Positions 9,873 through 18,900 of a stretch of DNA of 64,000 nucleotides are shown piece after piece. The notes beneath the pieces were generated by a model. The model saw only the letters and a program-made list of their open reading frames with translations, was not told the DNA's origin and made no database searches. How positions within the stretch are numbered: position 1 is the stretch's first letter; every line of letters starts with the position of its first letter. This DNA comes from FEN-1350 sp964386005 (lineage in GTDB: Bacteria > Planctomycetota > Phycisphaerae > Sedimentisphaerales > Anaerohalosphaeraceae): contig CAYLSB010000009.1 in assembly GCA_964386005.1 (NCBI GenBank), forward strand, positions 1-64,000. Reading direction: 5' to 3'. The position numbers and the translations under genes were made by a program.

Positions 9873-10127
9873 TCATGGCGGCCCAATAGTAGCCGCATTT
9901 GTACTTCTACGGCCCCCAGCCTTCTCCGGGCGGCCTTTCCCGGATCGAACACAGACTCTCAACCCGCGGATCGACATAGCCGCCGATGCTATTGTAGCGT
10001 ATTTTCCGCTATAAATCAAGAATAAGACGGCGGATGACGCCGGAATATACGATAAAAAATTCGGCAAAGCCCCGAATATCGGCAGTCCGGCTGAGCAAAC
10101 GATGATGACGATAGAATTTATATCCAT
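9873..10127 (-). CDS. Possible small hydrophobic protein
   Basis: An 84-codon frame begins at ATG 10127 with a very strong ribosome site (GGAGGAGG, 4 nt upstream) and lies downstream of a good promoter. The first 50 residues are hydrophobic and could form one or two membrane segments; the rest is Arg/Gly-rich and resembles random translation. It ends 30 nt before the CotH gene. I recognise no family. The signals upstream may instead serve the CotH transcript, so this call is tentative. Confidence 0.35.
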   Translation of the reverse strand: MDINSIVIIVCSAGLPIFGALPNFLSYIPASSAVLFLIYSGKYATIASAAMSIRGLRVCVRSGKGRPEKAGGRRSTNAATIGPP

Positions 10128-10200
10128 TTTCCTCCTCCTTATCTATACGGGAAATCGACGATGTCCCTGTTTCAATCGATTCCATATTCAATATAATAAT

Positions 10201-10229
10201 ATTATATCATAATATATTTAGATATTCAA
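10201..10229 (-). promoter_or_regulatory. Promoter upstream of the small hydrophobic ORF and CotH gene
   Basis: TTGAAT (10229-10224) and TATAAT (10206-10201), 17 nt apart, lie in a strongly AT-rich patch (about 10180-10260). Transcription would start near 10194. Confidence 0.55.
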
Positions 10230-10361
10230 CTAATAATACCATATATTTGTAGCTATTTCCTTTTCAATGCCCATGATCGCCATTCCTGGCTTGACCCGGC
10301 TTCCAGACAACCCGGAAATATTCAATCCATATCGTTCCCCATAGAAACAACCCGGCGCGTG

Positions 10362-10389
10362 CCAGCCACCGAGCATAGCGAGGTGGATG
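10362..10389. repeat. Short dispersed repeat, copy 1
   Basis: These 28 nt match 61374-61401 at 26 positions. The unit contains CCACC and GGTGG arms that can pair. Here it sits 12 nt before the -35 of the beta-propeller gene; the other copy is inside the coding region of the SUMF1-fold protein. Confidence 0.55.
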
Positions 10390-10400
10390 ATTTGTTTCCC

Positions 10401-10429
10401 ATGACAATCGACCCATTTCGTTGTATAAT
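10401..10429 (+). promoter_or_regulatory. Promoter of the beta-propeller gene, apparently giving a leaderless mRNA
   Basis: ATGACA (10401-10406) and TATAAT (10424-10429) are 17 nt apart. The expected start of transcription, about 7 nt after the -10 box, is the A of the ATG at 10436. No Shine-Dalgarno sequence precedes that ATG. Confidence 0.5.
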
Positions 10430-10435
10430 CATTTC

Positions 10436-11482
10436 ATGCGACGAAAAAATGTCTTCATCCTGATCATACTCTTTCTCGTCCTCGCCTTGGGATCTCTCGC
10501 CTGGTACCATCGCCTAACCAGCGATATCGAATTCGAAATCCCTGCTTCGAAAATCGTTTTCGCAAACTATTCCATTTCCAATCCATATGTTGTCTTTCAA
10601 GATATTGGCGATCTGATCGTCTATGACATGCGGAAGAAATCGAGAACCCTATTACGATCAGGTATCTTGGGATCGCAAATATCGCTGTGTCCCCCATGGA
10701 TTGTGTGGACGGTAACCAAATCCGATCAATCATTTCTTTATGGGTATGATCTTCGAAATCCCGGGGAATTTCTCATCAACACAAGCGATGACAATCAGAT
10801 GGTTCCCTCGGTTGACGGCAATATTGTCGTCTGGACTCAAGGGCATGATGAGATTGTCGGATATGATCTGGAGAAAAAGATCAAATTCCAGATTCGCGAG
10901 AATCCCAACAAAGAAGAGAAAGTTGGATTATCCACATTTCCAAGGTATTGGATCCGGTGTCCGGATATTGACGACAACCTTGTCGTCTGGTTTCGTGCCG
11001 AAGAAAAGAATGAAATAATTGAGGCGTATGATCTCAATTCCAAAACACAAGTCGGGATTCACGTTAAGCCCTCTGAAAAAAGCAGCCTGAAAATATCCGG
11101 CCGATATATTGTCTGGAAAGATCGGGAATCGACTCCGGATAAGAAAACCTATATATCATCGATTCTGGTGTATGATCGGATCAGGGGAGAAATTATTACC
11201 GTTGAAACGGCAGTCCCCGGACTTCACGATATCGATATCAGCGGAGATATCGTGGTATGGGATGATTCGAAAGATATCTATGCGTTCAATCTGAAAACTC
11301 ATCGGCGGTTTCCAATTTGCCTGGAACAAGGTGCTCAAGATCATCCTGTCATTTTCGAAAATATGGTAATGTGGCATGATCCCCGTCCGCAGGGCTGGTT
11401 ATCAAAATTCCTTAAACAAGAACCCAGCCATATCCGCGGCAAGATCTTCCGCCGCTGGCCGGGGGAAGAAAAAACGAAGTAG
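10436..11482 (+). CDS. Membrane-anchored beta-propeller (TolB-like) repeat protein
   Basis: From ATG 10436 the product has 348 residues: a short basic start (MRRKN), one hydrophobic segment (about 5-22) and an extracytoplasmic domain. That domain has repeating strand units of the type GNIVVWTQG, DNLVVWFRA, GRYIVWKD and GDIVVWDD, each followed by YDL-like strands (VYDM, GYDL, AYDL, VYDR, AFNL). This is the pattern of TolB-like/PQQ-like propellers and suggests five to six blades. An in-frame TTG at 10421 lies within the -10 box and is rejected as start. The gene stands alone and ends in a hairpin. Its ligand is unknown. Confidence 0.8.
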   Translation: MRRKNVFILIILFLVLALGSLAWYHRLTSDIEFEIPASKIVFANYSISNPYVVFQDIGDLIVYDMRKKSRTLLRSGILGSQISLCPPWIVWTVTKSDQSFLYGYDLRNPGEFLINTSDDNQMVPSVDGNIVVWTQGHDEIVGYDLEKKIKFQIRENPNKEEKVGLSTFPRYWIRCPDIDDNLVVWFRAEEKNEIIEAYDLNSKTQVGIHVKPSEKSSLKISGRYIVWKDRESTPDKKTYISSILVYDRIRGEIITVETAVPGLHDIDISGDIVVWDDSKDIYAFNLKTHRRFPICLEQGAQDHPVIFENMVMWHDPRPQGWLSKFLKQEPSHIRGKIFRRWPGEEKTK

Positions 11483-11507
11483 GGGAGGAGTTCAAACTCG
11501 TCCCTAC
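11479..11507 (+). terminator. Hairpin at the stop codon of the beta-propeller gene
   Basis: An imperfect inverted repeat begins GTAGGG and ends CCCTAC, with inner arms GAGTT and AACTC around CA. It includes the stop codon. No T run follows, so it may be a dispersed palindromic element acting as a 3' end rather than a standard terminator. The 5' half resembles the start of the 81-bp repeat near 61.2 kb. Confidence 0.45.
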
Positions 11508-11577
11508 AGGTTGATGAGTCCATCGACCAAAAGAGTCGTTGAATAGATTCGCTGTGTTTGCGAAACTGTGCTGTCGA

Positions 11578-11829
11578 TTATGAAATCAATTTCTGGATGG
11601 TATGGACGGCATTTCGCACGGTGAGAATTGCTTCGCTTTCCTCGTCGGGCACAGCAATATTGAATTCTTCTTCGATATTCATGACAAACTCGACAACATC
11701 CAGGCTGTCAAATCCGAGATCGGTAACAAATTGAGAATCGAGCGATATTCGTTCTTTCGGAATATCGACCTGCTTGCTGACAAGTTCGATCACTCGCTGA
11801 CTCAGGGTTTCGGTTGTTTGTGTTGACAT
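11578..11829 (-). CDS. acpP: Acyl carrier protein
   Basis: The 83-residue protein has the size and layout of bacterial acyl carrier proteins. The phosphopantetheine site is in GFDSLDVVE, with Ser in DSL; the N-terminal helix (RVIELVSKQ) and the acidic helix II (EFVMNIEEEF) are typical. Ribosome site AGGAG stands 6 nt before ATG 11829. It carries acyl chains as thioesters for fatty-acid or related synthesis in the cytoplasm. No fab genes adjoin it. Instead its start lies 28 nt inside the 3' end of a helix-turn-helix regulator gene, so the two are probably co-transcribed. Whether this is the housekeeping ACP or a specialised one cannot be told here. Confidence 0.93.
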   Translation of the reverse strand: MSTQTTETLSQRVIELVSKQVDIPKERISLDSQFVTDLGFDSLDVVEFVMNIEEEFNIAVPDEESEAILTVRNAVHTIQKLIS

Positions 11830-12170
11830 GCTGATCTCCTATCCTTGTTACGATATGCGTGGATCGCATTGACCAGTTTTCGTATGGTTGAAAAGTCCGG
11901 CGTTGTCCGTCCTTTCTCGATACGGTTTAAGGTTTCGACGCGTATGCCCGCCAGCCTGGCCAAATCCTTTTGCGTCAAATCGGAATCCTGCCGCCGCTGC
12001 AGCAAACGATCGGCCAGGCCCTGGCCGCTGATATTCATGACATCCAGTGCATCGTTCGTTTTGTGGGTCGCTTGAATCCGGGTTAACGTTCGAAATTCGT
12101 CTTCCTGGATAATGACATACCACTTGCCATCCAGGTAAACACGCTGATAAGCTGTTTTCCGATTTTTCAT
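11802..12170 (-). CDS. XRE-family helix-turn-helix regulator (antitoxin-like)
   Basis: The 122-residue product from ATG 12170 has an N-terminal half with strand-like segments (YQRVYLDGKWYVII) and a C-terminal Cro/C1 helix-turn-helix: LLQRRQDSDLTQKDLARLAG, IRVETLNRIEKGRTTPDFST. The layout resembles antitoxins of the HigA/MqsA-like type that bind their own promoter, but no toxin gene adjoins it. A longer start at 12206 is in frame but lies within the promoter. The ATG has no ribosome site and falls where transcription is expected to begin. Two palindromes cover the promoter, so autoregulation is likely. The 3' end overlaps the ACP gene by 28 nt, suggesting the regulator also controls ACP. Confidence 0.8.
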   Translation of the reverse strand: MKNRKTAYQRVYLDGKWYVIIQEDEFRTLTRIQATHKTNDALDVMNISGQGLADRLLQRRQDSDLTQKDLARLAGIRVETLNRIEKGRTTPDFSTIRKLVNAIHAYRNKDRRSACQHKQPKP

Positions 12171-12171
12171 A

Positions 12172-12209
12172 ATTGATATATATATCAATATTGACTTACA
12201 TGTCAATAT
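12172..12209 (-). promoter_or_regulatory. Promoter with two palindromic operators upstream of the XRE regulator
   Basis: TTGACA (12206-12201) and TATATA (12182-12177) are 18 nt apart on the minus strand. An 18-nt perfect palindrome (12172-12189, ATTGATATA mirrored) covers the -10 box. A second inverted repeat with 8-nt perfect arms (12188-12195 and 12202-12209, ATATTGAC/GTCAATAT) covers the -35 box. Binding at either should block transcription, as expected for an autoregulator. Confidence 0.65.
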
Positions 12210-12519
12210 GCAAAATCATTTTTTATTTTGGATGGAACAAATTATGGTTGGAGGTCTGCTTATTCGAGGGACGCGAAATCGCACAGGACGCTGTCGGCGA
12301 TGGGCAATGCAGGTTACGGAGGATAGAGCTCTGCTGAAGAGCAACCCGAGCGCCGCGGCCCGCTGAACAGGATCGGATCGGCTAACCGCCGCCCTGTTTC
12401 CCCGAAAGATTCCGGTAGCCCAAAGCGATAAACTCCATCCCGCCTCGGGCGAACCGGCCTTTGTTGTATCTGTTGCGCTTCAAATGAAAATGCGCCAAAC
12501 AATACCAACGAATCGCCTC
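12210..12519. other. Intergenic gap between the XRE promoter and the GH127 gene 3' end
   Basis: About 310 nt with no supported gene. A GC-rich inverted repeat (arms AACAGG and CCTGTT, about 12367-12402) with an inner GGC/GCC pairing could be a transcription end for the GH127 gene. Short open frames here have no ribosome sites. Confidence 0.35.
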
Positions 12520-15500
12520 TTACTCGAGTCGTACATCAAAATATACGGAATGACGGCCGTATATCTCATAGAAGGGTTTGAAATTCACACCATGGATTTT
12601 GAAGCGCAGCGTGCCGGTATCCCCCGTGAAGGATTTTCGAATATCCTCCGCATCGAGGGCCACCTTGCGCCAGGTTGAGAGAGACTGCGATTCTTCCGCC
12701 GCCAATAAGACCGGACCGTAGAAAATCCCGGCGATATTGGGTTGGTCCATGACCGGACAGAGATGGAAATTCATCGGCAGCGTCAACTCCACGGTATCGC
12801 GATCCCGCCAGGTCCGATTCACAGTCAGGTAAGATCCGGGAACCGCCTCTACGACTTGATTGTCTCCGTTGATCTTGACGACGAAATTTGGAGTGGTCCA
12901 TTTGGGAACACGCACATGGAGAGCAAAGGTACCCCTTCCGGTCACGGTCAACGTGGTCGTATCGTCGTACGGGAATCGGGTTCGTTGGGTAATGGTCATA
13001 TTTTTTTCCGGCCAACTCAGAGTCGAGGACACAAAAAGATTGACATACAACGCGCTGTCGTCGGCCCTCTTGAAGTAAATGGAATCCTGAAGCTTGGTGT
13101 TGCTTTCCAGGGCGGTTCCGTTGCAACAGGTAAAGCCGTCCATGCGGGCATTGCCGAAGCTTTTTCGCGCTCCCGGATTCAGCGGTACATGATACGTATT
13201 GCCGGGATTGTCCTCGTCAACGGAAGCCAGGATGTGGTTGTACAGGGCCCGCTCATAGTAATCCATATACTTGGAGTCCTGATCGAACAGGAAGAGTTGA
13301 CGGCTGAGCTTGAGCAGGTTGTATGTGGCGCAGGTTTCGTTCTGTCCTCCCTTCGAAAATCCATTGCGAAACAGGGAATCCGGTTGCGCCGTGAAGCACT
13401 CGGAATTATTGGGATTCCTGGCCCCGGCCACGCCGCCGATACAGTACATGTAGCCGTTGATACAGAGGTCCCAGAAGTTCTCGGCGATCAAATAATAATC
13501 GAGATTGTGTGTTCCTTTGTAGGTTTCCAGCGAACCGACGATTTGCGGAATATGCTGATTGGCGTGCTTTCCGCGGATGGTATCGACATTCCTGGCCAGG
13601 CCGTGTGCGTGCGCGGCATTGCCGAAAAAGAAATCGATGTTGTCAAACAGCCGGGCACACTCGATAAACCGCTTGTCCTCGGTAACGGAATACATCCTCG
13701 CCAGGACTTCATTCATCCCTCCGTATTCCCCGGCAATATAGCGGTTCCACATGCGGATACGGGTTTCCGCAGGTACGGCTTGAAGACGCTGATAGATCCA
13801 GCCCCCCATGCCCTTGGCGATATCAAGGGCCTTGGGGTTGCCTCCGACTTCATAGCAGTCCATCAGGCCGGCCAGGATCTTGTGCAGGGTGTAATACGGC
13901 GCCCAAATCTGGTTATTGTTGCCGCCATAGGTCGCGCCCTGTTCGAGCAGGATGAATTGATCGGGCGGATATCCGCTGATAAATCCTTCGCCCCAATTCC
14001 AATAGTCTGTGCGGATACCTTCCCGACTCAAATCGGAGTCGTAATCGCTCTTGCCCGGACCGGGCGGGACGGTCGCCGGATCGGCGTTATATGGACCGCC
14101 GGGTATCGCGGGCTTGCCGGATTTTTGCGACAGGTCATACAGAACATCGATCATGTACTCCATTTTCCGCGCAAATGTGGCGTGCAGTTCGACATCGTAG
14201 GTCGTACTGGCATACGCCTGGGCTATGGCCGTCAAATAGTGACCGCTGGCATGACCGCGCAATCGCGTGGTCTGGCTGTCCCAGCCCTGTAGAGGACGTA
14301 TGTTTGTGGGTTGCGCCTGGCCGAAGGCATCGCGGAAATTGTACAGAAAGACATTGGGGTCGGTCTTGGCCAGAACCAGGACAAACTTGTCGCGATTCTT
14401 CAGGAATGGAGTATCGCGTCCTTCCGGATCGGGATCCAGAACCACCTGCCCCAACGGAAACGGTTTCAAGCCGGGTTTCGGAGCCGGATCGGGAACGGAC
14501 TTGGCCGACACGATGATGGTCGCCTTGGGTGTAAACGCGGTACCCGGCACGCTACCGGTCAGGGTATAGGTTCTGGGCCGAGTAACATCGCCGTTATCTG
14601 TGGGGGCCGGCCAGATCACGCGGACCCAAAGACCGTCAACCCGGTCTCGACAGGTTCCGGGAATCGAACGAGGCAGATGCGGCAAATTCCCGACAGTCGT
14701 TTGTACCGTGATATCCGGCACGCCGATCAATCCTTTGATCACCGAGGGGGCGCCTTCTTCGGCTTGCATCTGTACCGGCCTGGGAGTCTGATCTTCTTCA
14801 AGGGCCGGGCTCTTCTTGTCCGAGATGGCGTTGTGGCGAATCACGGCTACCTGTTCATCGCTGAGCGGGATGCCATAGAAGCGGATATCGTACACGTTTC
14901 CGCAAAGGTTGGAGGTATCGTCGTCGAATGACTTTCCGATTGTCACCTGATTGGCGGCGGCATCGTCCGAATGAAGAATATCAGCCGGAGACAAATTCAC
15001 ATCGGTACTTTGCCCCACGCGTATGCCGTCCACATACAAGCTCAGGGTTTTCGCAGAGGCGTCCAGCACGGCGGCCAGGTGCACCCATTGTCCGGCCGTA
15101 ATCCCGAATGAAGCGGGCCCCTGTTCCCGATCGGAGCCGCCAACCGTAATGCGAACACGGCAGCCATTGGACCGTTCTCTGCCCGTAGCCATACAATAGA
15201 AATAGCGGTCAGGGCCTTGCCTCAGGTCAATGAATCGCTGATTGCGGGTCGCGTCCTTGACCTGAATCCATCCGGTTATGCTGAAATTTTCAGCCCCTAT
15301 GAATGCCTGCCCCGGAATCTGGACATAGGCCCCGTTTGTGCCGCCGGGCAATGAAAGCACCTTGCCGAACTTCTCGTCCTCGATAAAAGCGGCCGGCCGG
15401 CCATGCAGGGTGGCATGATAATGGTTCCTCGACCGGTCTTCGATATTTCCGTCGAACAGGTAACGTGCGATCAATGCGGTCTCGCCGATCCCATCGAGAA

Positions 15501-15591
15501 ATTGGTCACCGTCTCCCGATTGCGCCAAAAAGGGCACAGTCCCCACCCATGTTAGCCACAATAGAAGACCCACAATAGGCACTTTACTCAT
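12520..15591 (-). CDS. Secreted GH127 (DUF1680) beta-L-arabinofuranosidase-like enzyme with LamG domain
   Basis: The product from ATG 15591 (ribosome site GGAGG 7 nt upstream) has 1023 residues; an upstream in-frame start at 15636 is less likely. A signal peptide is followed by a LamG/concanavalin-like domain (about 35-245, LIARYLFDGNIEDRS to VYDIRFYGIPLS). An Ig-like segment with YTLTGSVPGT follows (about 290-375), then a GH127 catalytic region (about 400-1000). Family hallmarks are RGHASGHYLTAIAQAY, EYGGMNEVLARMY, NDPGNTYHVP-like segments and the Cys pair at 822-823 in GFTCCNGTALES, one of which is the nucleophile/zinc ligand in characterised GH127. It probably releases L-arabinofuranose or a related sugar from polysaccharide or glycoprotein outside the cytoplasm. 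Confidence 0.9.
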   Translation of the reverse strand: MSKVPIVGLLLWLTWVGTVPFLAQSGDGDQFLDGIGETALIARYLFDGNIEDRSRNHYHATLHGRPAAFIEDEKFGKVLSLPGGTNGAYVQIPGQAFIGAENFSITGWIQVKDATRNQRFIDLRQGPDRYFYCMATGRERSNGCRVRITVGGSDREQGPASFGITAGQWVHLAAVLDASAKTLSLYVDGIRVGQSTDVNLSPADILHSDDAAANQVTIGKSFDDDTSNLCGNVYDIRFYGIPLSDEQVAVIRHNAISDKKSPALEEDQTPRPVQMQAEEGAPSVIKGLIGVPDITVQTTVGNLPHLPRSIPGTCRDRVDGLWVRVIWPAPTDNGDVTRPRTYTLTGSVPGTAFTPKATIIVSAKSVPDPAPKPGLKPFPLGQVVLDPDPEGRDTPFLKNRDKFVLVLAKTDPNVFLYNFRDAFGQAQPTNIRPLQGWDSQTTRLRGHASGHYLTAIAQAYASTTYDVELHATFARKMEYMIDVLYDLSQKSGKPAIPGGPYNADPATVPPGPGKSDYDSDLSREGIRTDYWNWGEGFISGYPPDQFILLEQGATYGGNNNQIWAPYYTLHKILAGLMDCYEVGGNPKALDIAKGMGGWIYQRLQAVPAETRIRMWNRYIAGEYGGMNEVLARMYSVTEDKRFIECARLFDNIDFFFGNAAHAHGLARNVDTIRGKHANQHIPQIVGSLETYKGTHNLDYYLIAENFWDLCINGYMYCIGGVAGARNPNNSECFTAQPDSLFRNGFSKGGQNETCATYNLLKLSRQLFLFDQDSKYMDYYERALYNHILASVDEDNPGNTYHVPLNPGARKSFGNARMDGFTCCNGTALESNTKLQDSIYFKRADDSALYVNLFVSSTLSWPEKNMTITQRTRFPYDDTTTLTVTGRGTFALHVRVPKWTTPNFVVKINGDNQVVEAVPGSYLTVNRTWRDRDTVELTLPMNFHLCPVMDQPNIAGIFYGPVLLAAEESQSLSTWRKVALDAEDIRKSFTGDTGTLRFKIHGVNFKPFYEIYGRHSVYFDVRLE

Positions 15592-15938
15592 GATTGATTC
15601 CTCCGATTGCGGTGAAATTCGGCGACAGAATCCCATATAGGCGCTCAGATGAAATCATGTATCGATCCAATTACCTGCTGTCTATGGTTTTCCAGAGATT
15701 ATAATCCGTGAAAGGATATCGTACAATTCTCTACTGTTGCATTCACAAAAATCGACGATAGGCCAATCCGGTTCGAACGCTCCGTCATCGGTTTTATCTT
15801 GACATCTCACCTCCGGTGTTATAGAATAAAACTCTTTCTTGTATCGTGTCTGATTTTTTTAATGATTGAGGATTTTCCGGAGTTGGGATTGACATTACAA
15901 TCAATTGAGGAACCACCACATTTCGGCGGGAAAAAAAC
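15592..15938. other. Divergent intergenic region between the GH127 and large beta-helix genes
   Basis: About 350 nt. It holds the plus-strand promoter at 15799-15827 and a leader of about 105 nt. No gene is supported. Confidence 0.5.
15799..15827 (+). promoter_or_regulatory. Promoter of the 1382-residue beta-helix protein
   Basis: TTGACA (15799-15804) and TAGAAT (15822-15827) with a 17-nt spacer. Transcription would start near 15834. Confidence 0.6.
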
Positions 15939-18900
15939 ATGAAGACATCACTGTTCTCAAGGATTTCTTGCGCGGCCATCATGATTCTGGGGTGCTGGAT
16001 TGGGGCCAACGCCAACGCAACGATCGCCAATCCCGGCCAGACCCTTCAGGCGGCGCTCCAGGCAATTGTATTTTCGAATACCCCTGAAACAACCGTTCTC
16101 CACTACAACTTTAATGATGGATTCCCAAATGTACCAATGAACGCAACCGGCCTTACGGAGCAAATCGGCTCTCACGATATCTCAGGCAACGGTCGCCACA
16201 TGTACGCGTGGGATAATTATAATGGCCCCCTGTTTTCCAATCTTGGCCAAACCCCCACGGGTCGCGGCCTTAGCGCCGCCTTCGACGGTCACAGGGATGG
16301 CTACTGTTTCGATTCTGACCTGCTTGGCTGGAGCCCCGACACCTGGACCATCGAGTTGGCCTTCAAACTGGACGATCTGTCGGGCTGGCGAACCTTCATC
16401 GGCAGGGATGGTTGGGTCCAGTTCGACGGACAGACCGTCGGTTTCGAGGCCTCGTTCTATCTCCAGAAGAACGCGGTCAACGGCGCCGTTCGCCTCAACT
16501 TCGCCACCGTCAGCGGAGAACGATATGTCTTAGACTCATCGCTGTTTCCATCGGCCGGGAAATGGTACCGTTTCGCGGTTGTCGCCGCCGGCGACCATAT
16601 CCAGATGTACTCTGCCGGTCCCGACGGTAGCGACTGGCAAGATGCGGGGTCGTTCTTGTTGACGACGGGCCTTGATCATTCATTGCTGCCGACCGGCATC
16701 TGGACCTTTGGCCGGGGTTGGTACTATGATGCTTTCGTCGATCATATCATCGGAAGCCTCGATGACATCCGCTTCAGTAATGTCGCCCTAACTCCAGACC
16801 AATTCCTTCGGGATCAGACAAACCAGCGCTTCTATGTGTATCCCGGCCAGAGTATTCAAGCGGCCATCGACGCGGCCGTCCATGGAGATGAAATCCAGGT
16901 CGCTCCGGGAATCTACAAAGAGGCCATCGACTTCAAGGGCAAGGCGGTTCGCCTCTATAGCAGCGGCGGAGCGGCGGTCACCACGATCAACGGCAACAAC
17001 GCCTACCATGTCGTCAAATGTGTCTCCGGCGAAACGGTTAACGCCATCCTTGACGGTTTTACCATCACCGGCGGTAAGGCCATTGGCAATGAACCGGATG
17101 GATTCGGGGGCGGAATGTACATCGATTCCAGCAGTCCAACTATCATCCGATGCATCTTTTTCGGAAACTCCGCCCGGGATGGAGGTGGCGGATTGGCCAA
17201 CCTCTACGGCAAACCGATCATCAGCAATTGTCTCTTCCGATCCAATTCAGTAACGACAGATACCCTGCCCATTGGAGGCGGAATTCTCAACATGGGTTCC
17301 GGTTGTCGTCCGACCGTGACCCATTGCACCTTTTACGGTAACACGGCACTCTGGGGAGGCGCTGCCATCCATAATTTTGCGTATGTCAATGCGACGATAA
17401 CCAATTGTATCCTGTGGGGAAACAATGGCGGCGGGGATCCCCGAAACGACGAGATTGGTTCGACTCAAAGCACGGTCACCCTTACCTACAGCGTGGTGGA
17501 AGGAGGATCAGGCCAACCCTGGTTCGGAACCGGGTGCATCGCCGCGAATCCCATGTTTGTCAATGCCGCCGCCGGTGACTTTGGGCTTGCTCCCTGTTCC
17601 CCCTGCATAGATTCAGGAAACAATGCCGCGATCGGGGCCGATTTGACCTACGATCTGATGCTGAATCCTCGCTTCGTTGACGATACGGGGATCGTTGATA
17701 CGGGAGTCGGAACCGCGCCGATCGTGGATATGGGGGCCTGTGAACGACAAACGAATACCTCCAACTGGATCTACAACAGAACTCAGGGTACCCAATTCTG
17801 TAATGGCCGCATTCAATCGGCGATCGACCAGGCCAACAACGGAGACCAAATCGAGGTGACACCAGGGACATACATCGAGTCGATCAATTTCAAAGGCAAA
17901 GCGATTCGTCTTTACGGCAGCGGCGGTCCGGAGGTCACCACGATCAACGGGAATAATTCGTACCATGTCATCCAGTGTATCTCGGGCGAAGGAGAGGGCA
18001 CGATTCTGGAGGGCTTTACCATCACCGGCGGAAACGCCAACGGCTCTGCGGACCTGGACAAATGCGGCGGCGGAATGCTCAATGTCTCCAGCAGCCCAAC
18101 CATCAAGAACTGTATCTTCCGAAACAACGCGGCGGTTTCCGGCGGCGGGATGTACAACAAATTAGCCAATCCCGCAATATCGGGTTGTCTCTTCCAGGGC
18201 AATAGCACCCTCAATGGCGTGGACTATGCGATCTACCGAGAAACCCATGGGAACCACGGAGGCAGCGCGGGCCACGGAGGCGGATTGTATAATGTGTCTT
18301 CTTCGCCGATCCTTCGGGACTGCAGATTTATGGATAATCGGACTGGTAATGGAGGAAAAGGACAGAAAGGTTCAAACGGAGGATTTCTGTCAAACGGGAA
18401 ATGGGGCGGCAACGGCGGAAACGGAGGGGCCGGCGCCGGGATCTGTAACGAAGCCAGCGAACCGCAAATCATCAACTGTCGTTTTAGCGGAAACCAAACC
18501 GGCGACGGAGGCCAGGGTGGCGACGGAGGGGACGAGGGATGGGGGATGAACCATGAACATTCCGGAGGCACCGGAGGAACCGGCGGCAACGGCGGCAGCG
18601 GAGCGGGGATATTCAATACCGAATCGTCTCCGACCGTAACCGACTGCGAATTCATCAATAACAGTACCGGCTCGGGAGGACATGGCGGCAACGCCCACAA
18701 TGCCGGTGGCGACGGCGGCAACGGGGGATGGGGAGGATATGGTGCCGGAATCGAAACCTACCTTGGAAGTCTCGATTTGAACAATTGTGTCTTCGGAGGC
18801 AACACGACTGGTTCCGGCGGCGGCGGCGGGGATACGGACTCGGATATTTTTTCGGATGGGGGAACCGGAGGCAACGGCGGAGCCGGCGGAGGAATTTATA

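Noticed and set aside
12742..14292. 516-codon open frame on the plus strand
   Set aside because: Antisense of the GH127 catalytic region, which has clear family motifs on the other strand.
16993..18000. Repeat-rich region considered as a CRISPR or tandem repeat
   Set aside because: The repeats are protein-coding beta-helix units with diverged DNA, not equal repeats with spacers.
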